Positions 17,015 to 26,200 of a stretch of 64,000 bases of DNA are shown here, one piece after another. Location: the NCBI RefSeq assembly GCF_005503555.1, contig NZ_SCNG01000004.1, positions 453,566 through 517,565 of the forward strand. The letters are read 5' to 3'. The notes beneath the pieces are model-generated. The model did not search any database and was not told where the DNA came from. It saw nothing but the letters and a program-made list of their open reading frames with translations. The DNA is from Rudaea sp. 3F27F6 (GTDB lineage: Bacteria; Pseudomonadota; Gammaproteobacteria; Xanthomonadales; Rhodanobacteraceae). Positions within the stretch are counted from its first letter, which is position 1; the number at the start of each line of letters is the position of its first letter. The position numbers were made by a program, and so were the translations under genes.

Positions 17015-17132
17015 GCGACGCGGTTTACTTTGCACCGGTCGATGCGCGCCACGATCGCGCGGCAACCTTTTACCGAGGCCTCGCATCGAAACAGGTTTCA
17101 CGGCCTCGTCGGCCGACTGCGGAGATCGATTC

Positions 17133-18116
17133 ATGCCTTCATGTCTTATCGGCGGCGCACCGACGCGCCGCGGATTCGTCGTCGCCGGGTTCGCTCTGCT
17201 CGCGATTCCGGCGTTGGTCGGCGCCACCTTTTCGATCGTCGCCTGTGACCGCGACGGCAACTGCGGCGCCGCGGTCGCGACCAACAATCTTGCCGTCGGC
17301 GCGAGCGTGCCGTATGCCAAGGCACGCGTCGGCGCTCTGGTTTCGCAGTTCGAGACCAATCCGCACTACGGTCCCGCGGGTCTGGCCCTGCTCGCCGCAG
17401 GGCAGGCGCCCGATGCAGCGCTCAAAAGCCTGCTCGACGGCGACGGCGATTTCGACGGAACGACCATCGCCGAACGCCAGGTCGGCATCGTCGACACCAA
17501 AGGCCGCGCGGCGGTCTACACCGGCACCGATGCCGCGAAAGCCACGTGGGCCGGCGCCGAGCGCGGCGACGGTTATGCAGTCCAGGGCAACGGGCTCGTG
17601 GGCAAGGCGGTGCTCGCGGCGATCAAGGACACGTTCCTGTCGTCATCGGGAACGCTCGGCGAACGACTTATGGCCGCACTCGAAGCGGGACAGAATGCCG
17701 GCGGTCAAGCCAGCGGAAAACTGTCCGCGGCATTGATCGTGCGCACGACCGAAGGCGATTGGCAGGACATCGACCTGCGCGTCGACGCCGCGGCCGAACC
17801 GCTGCGCGACCTGCGCCAACTGCTCGAGCGCCACTACGCGCTGCAGGCGATCATTCGCGCCGAGCATCAGGCCAAGAAGGGCGCGGCAGCCGACGCGCGC
17901 GCCTCGCTATCCGAGGCATTGCGGCGCAGCTACGGCTGGGATCGCATCTGGCGTCGCGCCGCGCGACTCGCGATGACGATGGGCGACGGCGACCGCGCGA
18001 TGGATTGTCTCGGTGTATTCCTTTCGATCAATCCCGCCTGGGCGAAGACGGAACTGCGCGACGATCTCTATCGACCGCTGCGCGAGCGCTCGCTTTTCCA
18101 GACCTGGAGCCGCTGA
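17133..18116 (+). CDS. DUF1028 family protein with probable Tat signal
   Basis: ATG at 17133 has GGAG 8 bases upstream. The N-terminus contains TRRGFVV followed by AGFALLAIPALVGA, which fits a twin-arginine signal peptide. The mature protein begins ATFSIVACDRDGNCGAAVATNN, the typical start of DUF1028 (Ntn-hydrolase-like fold, related in shape to isoaspartyl peptidases), and continues with VGIVDTKGRAAVYTG and GYAVQGNGLVG. The last 100 residues form a helical, TPR-like segment. The function of the family is not established. It converges with the hydrolase gene at 18126, only 9 bases away. Confidence 0.78.
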   Translation: MPSCLIGGAPTRRGFVVAGFALLAIPALVGATFSIVACDRDGNCGAAVATNNLAVGASVPYAKARVGALVSQFETNPHYGPAGLALLAAGQAPDAALKSLLDGDGDFDGTTIAERQVGIVDTKGRAAVYTGTDAAKATWAGAERGDGYAVQGNGLVGKAVLAAIKDTFLSSSGTLGERLMAALEAGQNAGGQASGKLSAALIVRTTEGDWQDIDLRVDAAAEPLRDLRQLLERHYALQAIIRAEHQAKKGAAADARASLSEALRRSYGWDRIWRRAARLAMTMGDGDRAMDCLGVFLSINPAWAKTELRDDLYRPLRERSLFQTWSR

Positions 18117-18125
18117 GCGCGCCGC

Positions 18126-18911
18126 TCAATCCACATCCGCCAGGAACGAAGCGCTCAAACGCAACACCTCGTCTGTTTGCTCACGGTGCGGAACGTGGCC
18201 GCAACGATCGAGGATCGCCAGCGTCGACGCGCCGCCCACTCCGTCCACGATGCGGCGCGGAAACGCCTCCGAACCGTACTCATCCGCGTCGCCGTGGATG
18301 GCGAGGACCGGGCAGCGGACGCGGGCGAGCTGTGCGTCGAGGTTCCACGACGAAAATTCCGGCGACAACCAAACCTCGGTCCAGGCATCGAGCACCCAGC
18401 GCGCCTTGTCACCGTGCCATTTCGTCAGTTTCGCGAACTGCGCGGCGTCGGCGAACTGCGCTTTCGCCGCGCGAATTCCGTCCAGGGTGCGCTGCTCGAC
18501 GAAAGCCTGAGCGGATTCGGTCACGACCGCCTCGCAGCCGTCACCGCAGTTCGCCGCAGTCGCCAGCGCCATCGCGCCGCCGACGCTGTGACCGAACAGA
18601 ACGAAGCGGGCAAGGCCGAGCGCCTTGCGCAGCGCCGGAAAAAATACCTCTGCTTCGTCGTCGATGAAACGAACCGACGCGGCCTGCATCGACGGCGTCG
18701 ACCGGCCGAAGCCGAGGCGATCGTAGACGATCACTTCGCGACGCGTCGCCGCGGCAAGAGCGGCCGGAAAATCGCGCCACAGTTCGACGCAGCCAAGCGA
18801 ATCGTGCAGCAGAACGATCGGCGCACGCCGAGCGTCTTCACCGACCCAGCGTCGCAGGAAAACGCGGCCGCCCGGAACGTCCGCGAATGAATCGAGAGTT
18901 TCCATCATCAT
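18126..18911 (-). CDS. Alpha/beta-fold hydrolase
   Basis: The 261-residue cytoplasmic protein has the oxyanion region VLLHDSLG, nucleophile elbow GHSVGG (Ser near residue 110), the acid in HGDADEYGS and the catalytic His in CGHVPHRE. It belongs to the general lipase/esterase/C-C hydrolase superfamily, with no signal peptide. Three consecutive Met codons start the frame, and the exact initiator is uncertain. The substrate is unknown. It lies downstream of the PAS-LuxR regulator on the other side of a 108-base gap that includes the 12-base palindrome GCATCGCGATGC (18987-18998). Confidence 0.82.
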   Translation of the reverse strand: MMMETLDSFADVPGGRVFLRRWVGEDARRAPIVLLHDSLGCVELWRDFPAALAAATRREVIVYDRLGFGRSTPSMQAASVRFIDDEAEVFFPALRKALGLARFVLFGHSVGGAMALATAANCGDGCEAVVTESAQAFVEQRTLDGIRAAKAQFADAAQFAKLTKWHGDKARWVLDAWTEVWLSPEFSSWNLDAQLARVRCPVLAIHGDADEYGSEAFPRRIVDGVGGASTLAILDRCGHVPHREQTDEVLRLSASFLADVD

Positions 18912-19019
18912 GGCTAGCGAGCTTCTTTATCCTTCCACGGCAAGACGATATCGCATAAGCCACACCGTACGAACGCGCCGGCTCACGCATCGCGATGCCA
19001 CAGCGGAAATTAAGGTCTT

Positions 19020-20540
19020 TCAGCGTTGCGGATTTCGCTTCGCGCGCGAACTCGCCGAGCGCGTAGCGCCACGCGTGCCGGCCGTGCTCGCGGTCACCCC
19101 GCGCTCGCGGCCCCAGACGACCGCGGCACTGCGCCGATTGACGCCGATCTTGGCGTACAACGTGGCGACATGGTTGCGCACGGTATTGCGCGAAAGACCG
19201 AGCGCGGTCGCGATCTCCGCATCGCTGCGCCCTTCGCAGATCAGGCCGAGCACTTCGATCTCGCGCCGGGTCAGTTCGGCCAGACCGGTAGGCGCCGCGG
19301 CGCCCGGATGGCGAAGCTGGGCGAGTCTCTCGATCACGCTGCGGCCGAACCACGACGCGTCCTGCATCACCAGTTCGATCGCCGCGATCAGTTCGCCTTC
19401 CGAACGTTTGCGCTCGGTCACGTCCTCGACCACGCAGAGCGCATAGCGCTGCTCGCCGATCTCGACCGGCTCGGCCGAGAGCAGACAATCGAGCTTCGCA
19501 TCCCCGGCGCCGCGCAGGACGACCTCGCGGTTGCGCACGCTTTCGCCCGCGGCGAGTTCCGTACGCAGGATCTCACGCAGTTCTGCTCCGATCGCGCTGT
19601 CGTTGTTTTCTTCCGACGCAATCGCCGCACCCTGGCCGAAGCTCGCGGCAAACGCCTCGTTCGCCTCGACGGCCTCGAAATCGGGCAGGCGGCAGACCAC
19701 CATCGGCACGGGCGCGAGGCGGAACGCCTTGGAAAAGCGTTCTTCGCTCTGGCGCAGCGAATCTTCCGCGCGCTTGCGCGCCTCGAGATCGATAAAGGTG
19801 AAGAGCATGCAGGCTTCTTCGCCGACCTCGAGCGGCTGTCCGGCGACGACGACGAACTTGCGGCTGTTGTCGGGCAGGCGCAGCAGCGCCTCGGTTTGCG
19901 TGATGGTCGCGCCCTGCTGGAGTTTCGCCACCGCCTCGTCGCGATTCTGCGTGCCTTCGAGCACGTCGATCTCGTAGACGGACGCGGCAAGCACGGCGTC
20001 GCGTTCGTAGCCGCTCATCTCGACAAAGCCCTGGTTGACCTTGATGTAGCGCAGGTCGGCGAGGCGGCAAATCACCGCGGGCGCCGGGTTGGCGTTGAAC
20101 GCGCGCTCGAAGCGCTCCTCGGCGCTGTAGCGTTCACTGACGTCCTGGATAACGAGCACCAGCGACTCGGTCTCGTCGGCCGCGTTCGTCAGGATCAAAC
20201 CGCGCACCTGGTGGAAGCGGCGAAAGTCGTCGTCGTCGCTGCGCGTCACCTCGACAGTCACGTCGCGGAAGACTTCTCCGCCGAGCAGGCGTTCGATCGG
20301 ATACTGCGCAGCGCTCAGCGCATGATGGTTGCGGAATTTCAGCACGAACTTCTTGCGGTACTGCGCAGCGTTCGCGCCGAGTTCGTCGAGCTCTACGCAG
20401 CCGTGGATCGCCAGCGCGGTCTCGTTCGCCCAGACGATCGCGCCGTCCGCATCGACGATAAGGATGCCCTCGGTGAGGCCCGAAACGATCTGCTGCAGTT
20501 GACGGCGGTCGACCTGCGGTTTCTCGGCGGTGGCATCCAT
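19020..20540 (-). CDS. Multi-PAS LuxR-type transcriptional regulator
   Basis: The start is ATG at 20540 with GAGGA at good spacing; longer upstream frames run through the divergent BON gene. The 506-residue protein carries three PAS-like sensor modules (about 10-120, 130-250 and 260-385) and then a LuxR/NarL helix-turn-helix at about 420-475 (LTRREIEVLGLICEGRSDAE, NTVRNHVATLYAKIGVNRR). There is no kinase and no receiver domain, so signal sensing and DNA binding sit in one soluble chain. A -10-like TACAAT lies at 20569-20564. The divergent BON/CsbD cassette and the inverted repeat at 20605-20632 make that cassette the likely target (inference). Confidence 0.83.
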   Translation of the reverse strand: MDATAEKPQVDRRQLQQIVSGLTEGILIVDADGAIVWANETALAIHGCVELDELGANAAQYRKKFVLKFRNHHALSAAQYPIERLLGGEVFRDVTVEVTRSDDDDFRRFHQVRGLILTNAADETESLVLVIQDVSERYSAEERFERAFNANPAPAVICRLADLRYIKVNQGFVEMSGYERDAVLAASVYEIDVLEGTQNRDEAVAKLQQGATITQTEALLRLPDNSRKFVVVAGQPLEVGEEACMLFTFIDLEARKRAEDSLRQSEERFSKAFRLAPVPMVVCRLPDFEAVEANEAFAASFGQGAAIASEENNDSAIGAELREILRTELAAGESVRNREVVLRGAGDAKLDCLLSAEPVEIGEQRYALCVVEDVTERKRSEGELIAAIELVMQDASWFGRSVIERLAQLRHPGAAAPTGLAELTRREIEVLGLICEGRSDAEIATALGLSRNTVRNHVATLYAKIGVNRRSAAVVWGRERGVTASTAGTRGATRSASSRAKRNPQR

Positions 20541-20604
20541 AACGATTCCTCGACAGAGAACCGATTGTAGACCGTGCGTCCGCAGCAATGACCGCCAAAA
20601 AGTA

Positions 20605-20632
20605 CCAGATGCACTGGTGCAGCTGCGTCTGG
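20605..20632. promoter_or_regulatory. Imperfect inverted repeat between regulator and stress cassette
   Basis: CCAGATGCA and TGCGTCTGG are inverted arms with one mismatch; inside them lies the smaller palindrome TGCACTGGTGCA. The site is in the divergent promoter region and may bind the LuxR-type regulator. Confidence 0.4.
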
Positions 20633-20665
20633 GCGCGAGCGGGCGCCGGGCATAGCCTGTCTTCA

Positions 20666-20682
20666 CCACCGGACTTCGGTGG
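20666..20682 (+). promoter_or_regulatory. Leader hairpin just before the BON gene ribosome-binding site
   Basis: CCACCG and CGGTGG pair around a 5-base loop. The AAGGAG ribosome-binding site starts 3 bases after the stem, so the hairpin could affect translation or mRNA stability. Confidence 0.35.
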
Positions 20683-20697
20683 ACAAGGAGATGAACC

Positions 20698-21036
20698 ATG
20701 AAACAGTCGCTTGCACTATCCGCCGCGCTGCTCGCCGCAACGGTCGTTGCCGTGCCGGCAGCCCTGACCGCTACGTCGGCATGGGCCGCGGACAACACCG
20801 CCGCCGATTCCGGGCAGCCGGTCACCGACGGATGGATCACGACCAAGGTGAAGGCCGAACTGGCGACCACCGACGGCGTGAAAAGCATGGATATCTCGGT
20901 CGAGACCAGCAACGGCGTCGTCACCCTGACCGGCGTGCTCGCCAACGACATCGCGGTGAAGAAAGCGGTCGCCGCGGCCGAGAGCATCAAGGGCGTGAAG
21001 AAGGTCGACGCGTCGGGACTCAAGGCGAAGAACTGA
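20698..21036 (+). CDS. Periplasmic BON-domain protein
   Basis: The 112-residue protein has a signal peptide ending TSAWA and a single BON domain (about residues 43-110: DGWITTKVKAEL, ISVETSNGVVTLTGVL, AESIKGVKKV). BON domains bind lipid or membrane surfaces and occur in OsmY-like stress proteins. AAGGAG lies 7 bases upstream of the ATG. It leads a short cassette with a CsbD-like protein and a tiny membrane protein, which fits an envelope or osmotic stress role. Confidence 0.87.
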   Translation: MKQSLALSAALLAATVVAVPAALTATSAWAADNTAADSGQPVTDGWITTKVKAELATTDGVKSMDISVETSNGVVTLTGVLANDIAVKKAVAAAESIKGVKKVDASGLKAKN

Positions 21037-21085
21037 AGCGCACATCCGCCCTCGCCGCACAACATCAACCAACCGGAGAACACTC

Positions 21086-21283
21086 GTGAACGAAGACAAG
21101 ATCAAGGGCCAGTGGAAACAGCTCAGCGGAAAGATCAAGGCGCAGTGGGGCAAGCTCACCGACGACGATCTCACCGTGGCCGAAGGCAATCGCCAATATC
21201 TCGCCGGCAAACTGCAGGAGCGTTACGGCATCGCCAAGGAAGAGGCAGAGAAGCAGATCAAGCAGTTCGACGACGCCCTTTAA
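21086..21283 (+). CDS. CsbD-like stress protein
   Basis: The 65-residue highly charged, helical protein has the CsbD family pattern (NEDKIKGQWKQLSGKIKAQW, followed by GKLTDDDL and GKLQERYGIAKEEAEKQI). The start is GTG with GGAG upstream. The family is induced by general stress in many bacteria; its molecular role is unknown. It follows the BON gene by 49 bases and is probably on the same transcript. Confidence 0.88.
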   Translation: MNEDKIKGQWKQLSGKIKAQWGKLTDDDLTVAEGNRQYLAGKLQERYGIAKEEAEKQIKQFDDAL

Positions 21284-21293
21284 CCTGAGATAC

Positions 21294-21317
21294 GGGGAGC
21301 GGCCGACGCCGCTCCCC
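21294..21317 (+). terminator. Strong 10-bp hairpin after the CsbD-like gene
   Basis: GGGGAGCGGC and GCCGCTCCCC pair perfectly around the tetraloop CGAC. No T tract follows, and a small ORF with its own GGGAG site begins 15 bases later, so this may be an attenuator or mRNA-stabilising hairpin rather than a terminator. Confidence 0.45.
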
Positions 21318-21332
21318 GATCGGGAGACCGCG

Positions 21333-21416
21333 ATGCGCAAATACGTTATAGCCTGGCTGCTCGGCGTACCCGCCGGCGTGCTGGTGCTGGTTTATCTGTT
21401 CACTCATCTGCTCTGA
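21333..21416 (+). CDS. 27-residue single-pass membrane protein
   Basis: ATG at 21333 follows GGGAG and encodes 27 residues: a short basic start (MRKY), then a single hydrophobic helix to the end (WLLGVPAGVLVLVYLFTHLL). It is too short for standard gene calling. Its position after the BON and CsbD-like genes, its ribosome-binding site and its clean membrane-helix composition support it as a real small protein, possibly a stress-induced membrane peptide. I do not recognise a named family. Confidence 0.55.
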   Translation: MRKYVIAWLLGVPAGVLVLVYLFTHLL

Positions 21417-21457
21417 CCGCGGCGAGCGGTCTTGGCGATAACGCGCGCCCGCATCGC

Positions 21458-23299
21458 TCAGCGCGTCAACGCGGCGGCCAGGCCCGACCAGCGCTGCGTA
21501 CTGCGCGCCATCGCCTTGGCCAGAATGTCCGCGCTCGCCCATAACCGCACTTTTTTGCGCGCGCGCGTGACTGCCGTATAGACCAGCTCGCGCGTGAGCA
21601 CGCGCGACTCGCGCTCGGGCAGCACCACTGCCACCTCGTCGAACTCCGAACCCTGCGCTTTGTGCACAGTCAGCGCATACGCCGGCTCGCACGCACTGAG
21701 GACCAGCGGCGGCAGGGCGCGCAGGCTGCCGTCGGCATTGCGGAACCAGACTTCGAGCGCACCATCCGTTCCGCTCGGCAAGGCCACACCGATATCGCCG
21801 TTGAACAAGCCGAGTCGATAGTCGTTGCCGCCGACGATGACGAGGCGGCCCGCATACCATTCGTCCGCGCCGGCACCACTGCGGCGGCGCAGTTCGCGTT
21901 CGACTTCGGCATTCAGCGCACGCGCGCCGAACGGGCCTTCGCGCAGCGCGCAGAGCAGGCGGAACCGATCGGCCACGGCGAAAGCCGCATCGGCATCGGC
22001 GGCGCCGGCGAGTTCGGCATAGCCCGGCGCGATCTCGGCCGCAGTTCGTTGCGTCAACTCGGCGGCCGTGACGGGCAGCATAAGCGCTTCGTTGCGGCCT
22101 TCGTAGAGCACGCTCAACGCATTCTCGACATCGCCGCGGCGCAGGGCCACGGCGAGACGACCGATCGCGCTCTGTGCGGTGAAACGATGATTGCCGCGCA
22201 ATTCCACGTAGGCGTCGGCGAGCGCGTTCGGCGCAGCAGCAACGTCCACATTTTCCAGAAGACTGTTTTCCAGCCATTGCGCGAGCCCCGGCGAATAGCC
22301 TGCCGTATCACCCGCTGCGTGACTCAACGCGCCGAACACGCGGCCGGCCTCGACCGCGGCAAGCTGGTCGCGGTCGCCGAGCAGGATCAGACGCGTCGGC
22401 GGCGCGAGCGCTTCGCATAGACGCGCAGCCAACGCGAGGTCGAGCATCGAGGCTTCGTCGATCACCACGAGGTCGTAGGGCAACGGGTTGCGCCGATCGA
22501 ACCGCGCGCGCCCGCTGCTCGGATTGAGTCCGAGCAGGCGATGCACCGTTGCGGCGGCCGTCGGAATCGCGGAGTCCGCATCGCCGGCGCGTGCGCGCAG
22601 CGTTTCCGACAGGCGCGCGGCGGCCTTGCCGGTCGGTGCGGCGAGCGCGATGCGCGGCGGCGGCGCACCGCGCATCGGCGCCGTCTCGACGATCAGGGAC
22701 AGCAGGCGCAGCACGGTCGTCGTCTTGCCGCTGCCGGGACCACCGGAAATGATCAGAAAGCGCGAGCGCAAAGCGAGCAGCACGGCAATGCGCTGATCGA
22801 GGTCGTCACTGCGGCTGCGCGCTGCGGCGGGCTGTGCCAATGCGGCACGCAACGCCGGCGGATCGATGTGGGCGATGTCGCCGGCGAGGCTCGAATCGGC
22901 CAGCCGCGCGCGCAGCGCCTCGGCGACGGTCTGCTCGTAGACGTAGTAGCGGCGCAGATAGATGCGCTCTTCCGCATCGAAGACCAGGGCAGCGGCCGCG
23001 GTCACATCGCGCGCGACGAGCGACGATGCGCTCAGTGCTGCGCGCACCGTTTCCACCGTCGGCAAACGCGGCGGCAGTTTCGCCTCGGCATCGATGGCGA
23101 GATCGGCGGCGAAGTCGTGCAACGCGGCCAGCGGCAGGCAACTGTGGCCGCGCGCGAGCGCCGCGCTGACGAGTGCGGCGGCAACGCCGAGCGCCTCGCC
23201 GGCGTCCGCGGATTTCACGGCGAGAAGACGGCCGAGTGCGGCATCGACGGCCTGCAGTACACCAAGCGCTTCGAGCCGGTCGATCAACGGCGTCGTCAT
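21458..23299 (-). CDS. recD: RecBCD subunit RecD, 5'-3' helicase
   Basis: The 613-residue protein has Walker A GGPGSGKTTT near residue 186, Walker B DEASMLDLAL, and the C-terminal helicase region with ALTVHKAQGSEF (about 546) followed by LVYTAVTRARKKV. It is the fast 5'-3' motor of the exonuclease V complex, which processes double-strand breaks. The ATG at 23299 overlaps the recB stop (ATGA). A larger upstream frame lies within recB and is spurious. Length is normal for RecD. Confidence 0.95.
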   Translation of the reverse strand: MTTPLIDRLEALGVLQAVDAALGRLLAVKSADAGEALGVAAALVSAALARGHSCLPLAALHDFAADLAIDAEAKLPPRLPTVETVRAALSASSLVARDVTAAAALVFDAEERIYLRRYYVYEQTVAEALRARLADSSLAGDIAHIDPPALRAALAQPAAARSRSDDLDQRIAVLLALRSRFLIISGGPGSGKTTTVLRLLSLIVETAPMRGAPPPRIALAAPTGKAAARLSETLRARAGDADSAIPTAAATVHRLLGLNPSSGRARFDRRNPLPYDLVVIDEASMLDLALAARLCEALAPPTRLILLGDRDQLAAVEAGRVFGALSHAAGDTAGYSPGLAQWLENSLLENVDVAAAPNALADAYVELRGNHRFTAQSAIGRLAVALRRGDVENALSVLYEGRNEALMLPVTAAELTQRTAAEIAPGYAELAGAADADAAFAVADRFRLLCALREGPFGARALNAEVERELRRRSGAGADEWYAGRLVIVGGNDYRLGLFNGDIGVALPSGTDGALEVWFRNADGSLRALPPLVLSACEPAYALTVHKAQGSEFDEVAVVLPERESRVLTRELVYTAVTRARKKVRLWASADILAKAMARSTQRWSGLAAALTR

Positions 23300-26200
23300 G
23301 CCGCCGCCTTGCCCGCGGGCGCCAACAGCGCGTCGATCGCTGCGATCAATTCCACCGGCGGCGTATCCACATGCACGCCGTCGACACCGCCCGCATCGAG
23401 GCCGCGCACGAACAGATACAGTGCGCCGCCGATGTCGCGCGTGTAGTCGTAATGCGGATCGCGCGAGGCGAGCCAACGGTGCAGCGCGGCCAGATAGATC
23501 AGATATTGCAGGTCGTATTCCTTGTCGCGCACCGCCGCGGCGAGCGCCGCGGGCGCGTAGGCACTCGCTGCCTCGGGCCCGTCGTCCGCACGCGCATGAA
23601 GAAGATTCGTCTTGTAGTCGATCACCCACCAGCGTCCAGCGTGGCGCACGACGAGATCGAGCACGCCGGTCATCAGCCCTTCGAGCCGCGCGATGTCGAA
23701 GCGGCGGCGCTCGCCGACGTAGCCGTATTGCTGCAGCAGCGCCAGCCAGCGCGCCGTATCGACCTGGCCGAGGGCGAAATGGAACGGCATCTCGGCGCGA
23801 TATTCGCCGGGCGTGAGATCGGCGAGACGCAAACCGGTGCCCTCACCCTTTGCCCTCTCCCGCTCGCGGTAGAGGGGAGCAGTCGGAGTCGCGCTGCGCG
23901 CGAAACCGTCACCGATGGGCAGCGGCGCGTTGAGCGTGCGCGCAACGAGGTTGACGAGCAGGGCGCGTGCCTCGGCCGCATCGGCGGCGAAACCGTGGCG
24001 CTCAATGACACGCTCGACCAGGGCTTCCTGATCCGCCGGCGCGCCGCGGCCGCGCCAGTCGCGCCATGCGGCGAAATCGGCAACTTCGATCAGCTCGTGA
24101 AACGCCGTACCGAAACGCGCGCCGGCGAGCACTTTGGCCGGCGCGCCATCCGCGGCCGGCGCCGCGCCTTCGTCCTCGCGGTCGGCACGCGCTTCCTCAC
24201 GCGCGCCCGAAGCGAGGCGCGAATAACTGACGATGCGCCAGTCGTCGCGCACGCGCCGCGGCATGGTGCGTGCGATACCGCCCGCGGTGCTGGTGCCATC
24301 GGCGGCGCGGCGCGCTGTTCCGACGGCGGGCAGGGTGTCGATCGCGACCGCGCCATCGGCGGCAGCGCGCACCGCATCGAGGCCGCGTGCGAGCAGGTTC
24401 GCCTCTTCGTCTTTGCCGCCGTCCGCGCCGAGCAGATGCAGCAGCGCCGGCGTTTCGCCGCGGCCGATCGGATCGACCGCGACATAGGCCGCGCAGCAGG
24501 CGCGGGTCAGCGCGACGTAGAGCACGCGCAGGCGTTCGGCGAGATCGTCGCGCGCCGCAGCATCTCTTGCCGCGACCGCCTCCGGCTTGGCTACGGCTTC
24601 GGCATCGACGGCCACGTACGACAGCGCGCTGCCACCGTCGTCGCGATAACGGTATTCGCGCGGATACTGCGTGCCGGCGCCGCGGCGCATGCCGGCAAAC
24701 GGCAGGAACACGACCGGGAACTGCAGACCTTTGCTTTTATGAAAAGTATAAATTTTTACTCGGCCCGCATCGGATTCGAGACGCAGCTGTTCGTCCTCGT
24801 TCTCGTGGTCGGCATGCGCGATGCGCGCCGCGAGCCAGTCGACGAGGCCGCGCAGGCCGACGCAGTCGCCGCTCGCGCTCTGCGCCAGCTCGGCAAGCTG
24901 CAGGTAGTTGGTCATGCGCCGCTCGCCGCGCGCGGAATGCAGCAGAGCCGCGGCGCGGCGCTCGAACACGCGCGACAGTGCTGCCGCAACGCCGCGCTCG
25001 CGCCAGATTTCGCGCAGCTCGGCGAGCCATTCGAGTTCGTCGCTCCATTTGCGCGGCACCGCGGCGAAGTCGAGAAAGTCCTGCGCCGTCGCATCGAACA
25101 GCCGCGTCGCCAGCGCGCCGCGCAGACGCGCCTCGTCGAAGTCGGCGAGCGCGTCGAGCAGGACGTGCAGATCGAGCGCCTCTTCACTTGCGAACACGCT
25201 GCGCCGCGTGATGCTCGCGCTGGCGATACCTCGCGCGCCGAGAGCCTGCTGCATTTCGAGTGCCTCGTCGTGCGTAGCGACGAGGACGGCGATATCGGCC
25301 GGCGCGAGCGCACGATGGCGGCCGTTCTCGCGCAACTGCGCACGGCCCGCGGCGAGCAGATCGAAAATGCCCGATGCGCAGGCGGCGGCGAGCTGCGCGC
25401 CGGCAGCTTCCTTGCTCGTGCGCTTGACCGCGTCGTCGCGATCACGCCAGAACGTGAGCGGCTGCACCGGTCGGCCGTCGATCAGCAGATCGTCGTCCGC
25501 GGCTTTGCCGCCGGGCGCGAGTTCCTGGTAGTCGATGCCGGCCTGGGCGAAGGCGCGTTCGCCCGCGTGGGCATAGAGTGCGTTGAGCGCGCGCAGATAG
25601 GCGGGCGAAGAGCGGAAGTTCTGCGCCAGCGTCTGCACCTGCTCGACGCGGCTGCGTGCGCGCAGGTAGGTGTGCACGTCGCCGCCGCGAAAGCCGTAGA
25701 TGGCTTGCTTGGGATCGCCAATTAAAATCAGGTCGCCGAACGTGACCGTACCGAGACTCGTTTGTCCATCGTCTGCGGCGCGGGAGGGACCATTCGTAGG
25801 GCGAACGGTAGGGTGAGGGCGGCCATAGATCGCGTCAAAGATCTCGAACTGCTGCGTATCGGTGTCCTGGAATTCGTCGATCAGCGCGACCGGGAAACGT
25901 TCGTGCAAGCGCGCGGCGAGCTCACTGCCGCGCGATCCCGTCAATGCGTCGTGCAGCTCGCGGATTTCGTCGTCGTGCGAGTAGCGTGCGGTCGCGCGCT
26001 TGATCTCGGCGACCTGCGCGCGCACTTGCTCTGCGGCATCGGTCAGCAGGGCGATCGCGCGGCCGCCTTCGCTCACGTCGGGCAGCAGGCGGCGCGCACC
26101 CGAAAGCAGCGGTGCGAGGATCCTGGCGAGCGTGTCCGGGCTCTTGAACGCCGCGCGCAGGACAAGGAAATCTTCTTTCGTCGCGGATGCCGAAACGCGG

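Noticed and set aside
20541..21083. N-terminal extension of the PAS-LuxR regulator
   Set aside because: Runs antisense through the BON gene; the ATG at 20540 has its own GAGGA site.
23173..25725. 850-codon plus-strand frame opposite recB and recD
   Set aside because: Antisense to two clear helicase genes; composition is that of a shadow frame without motifs.
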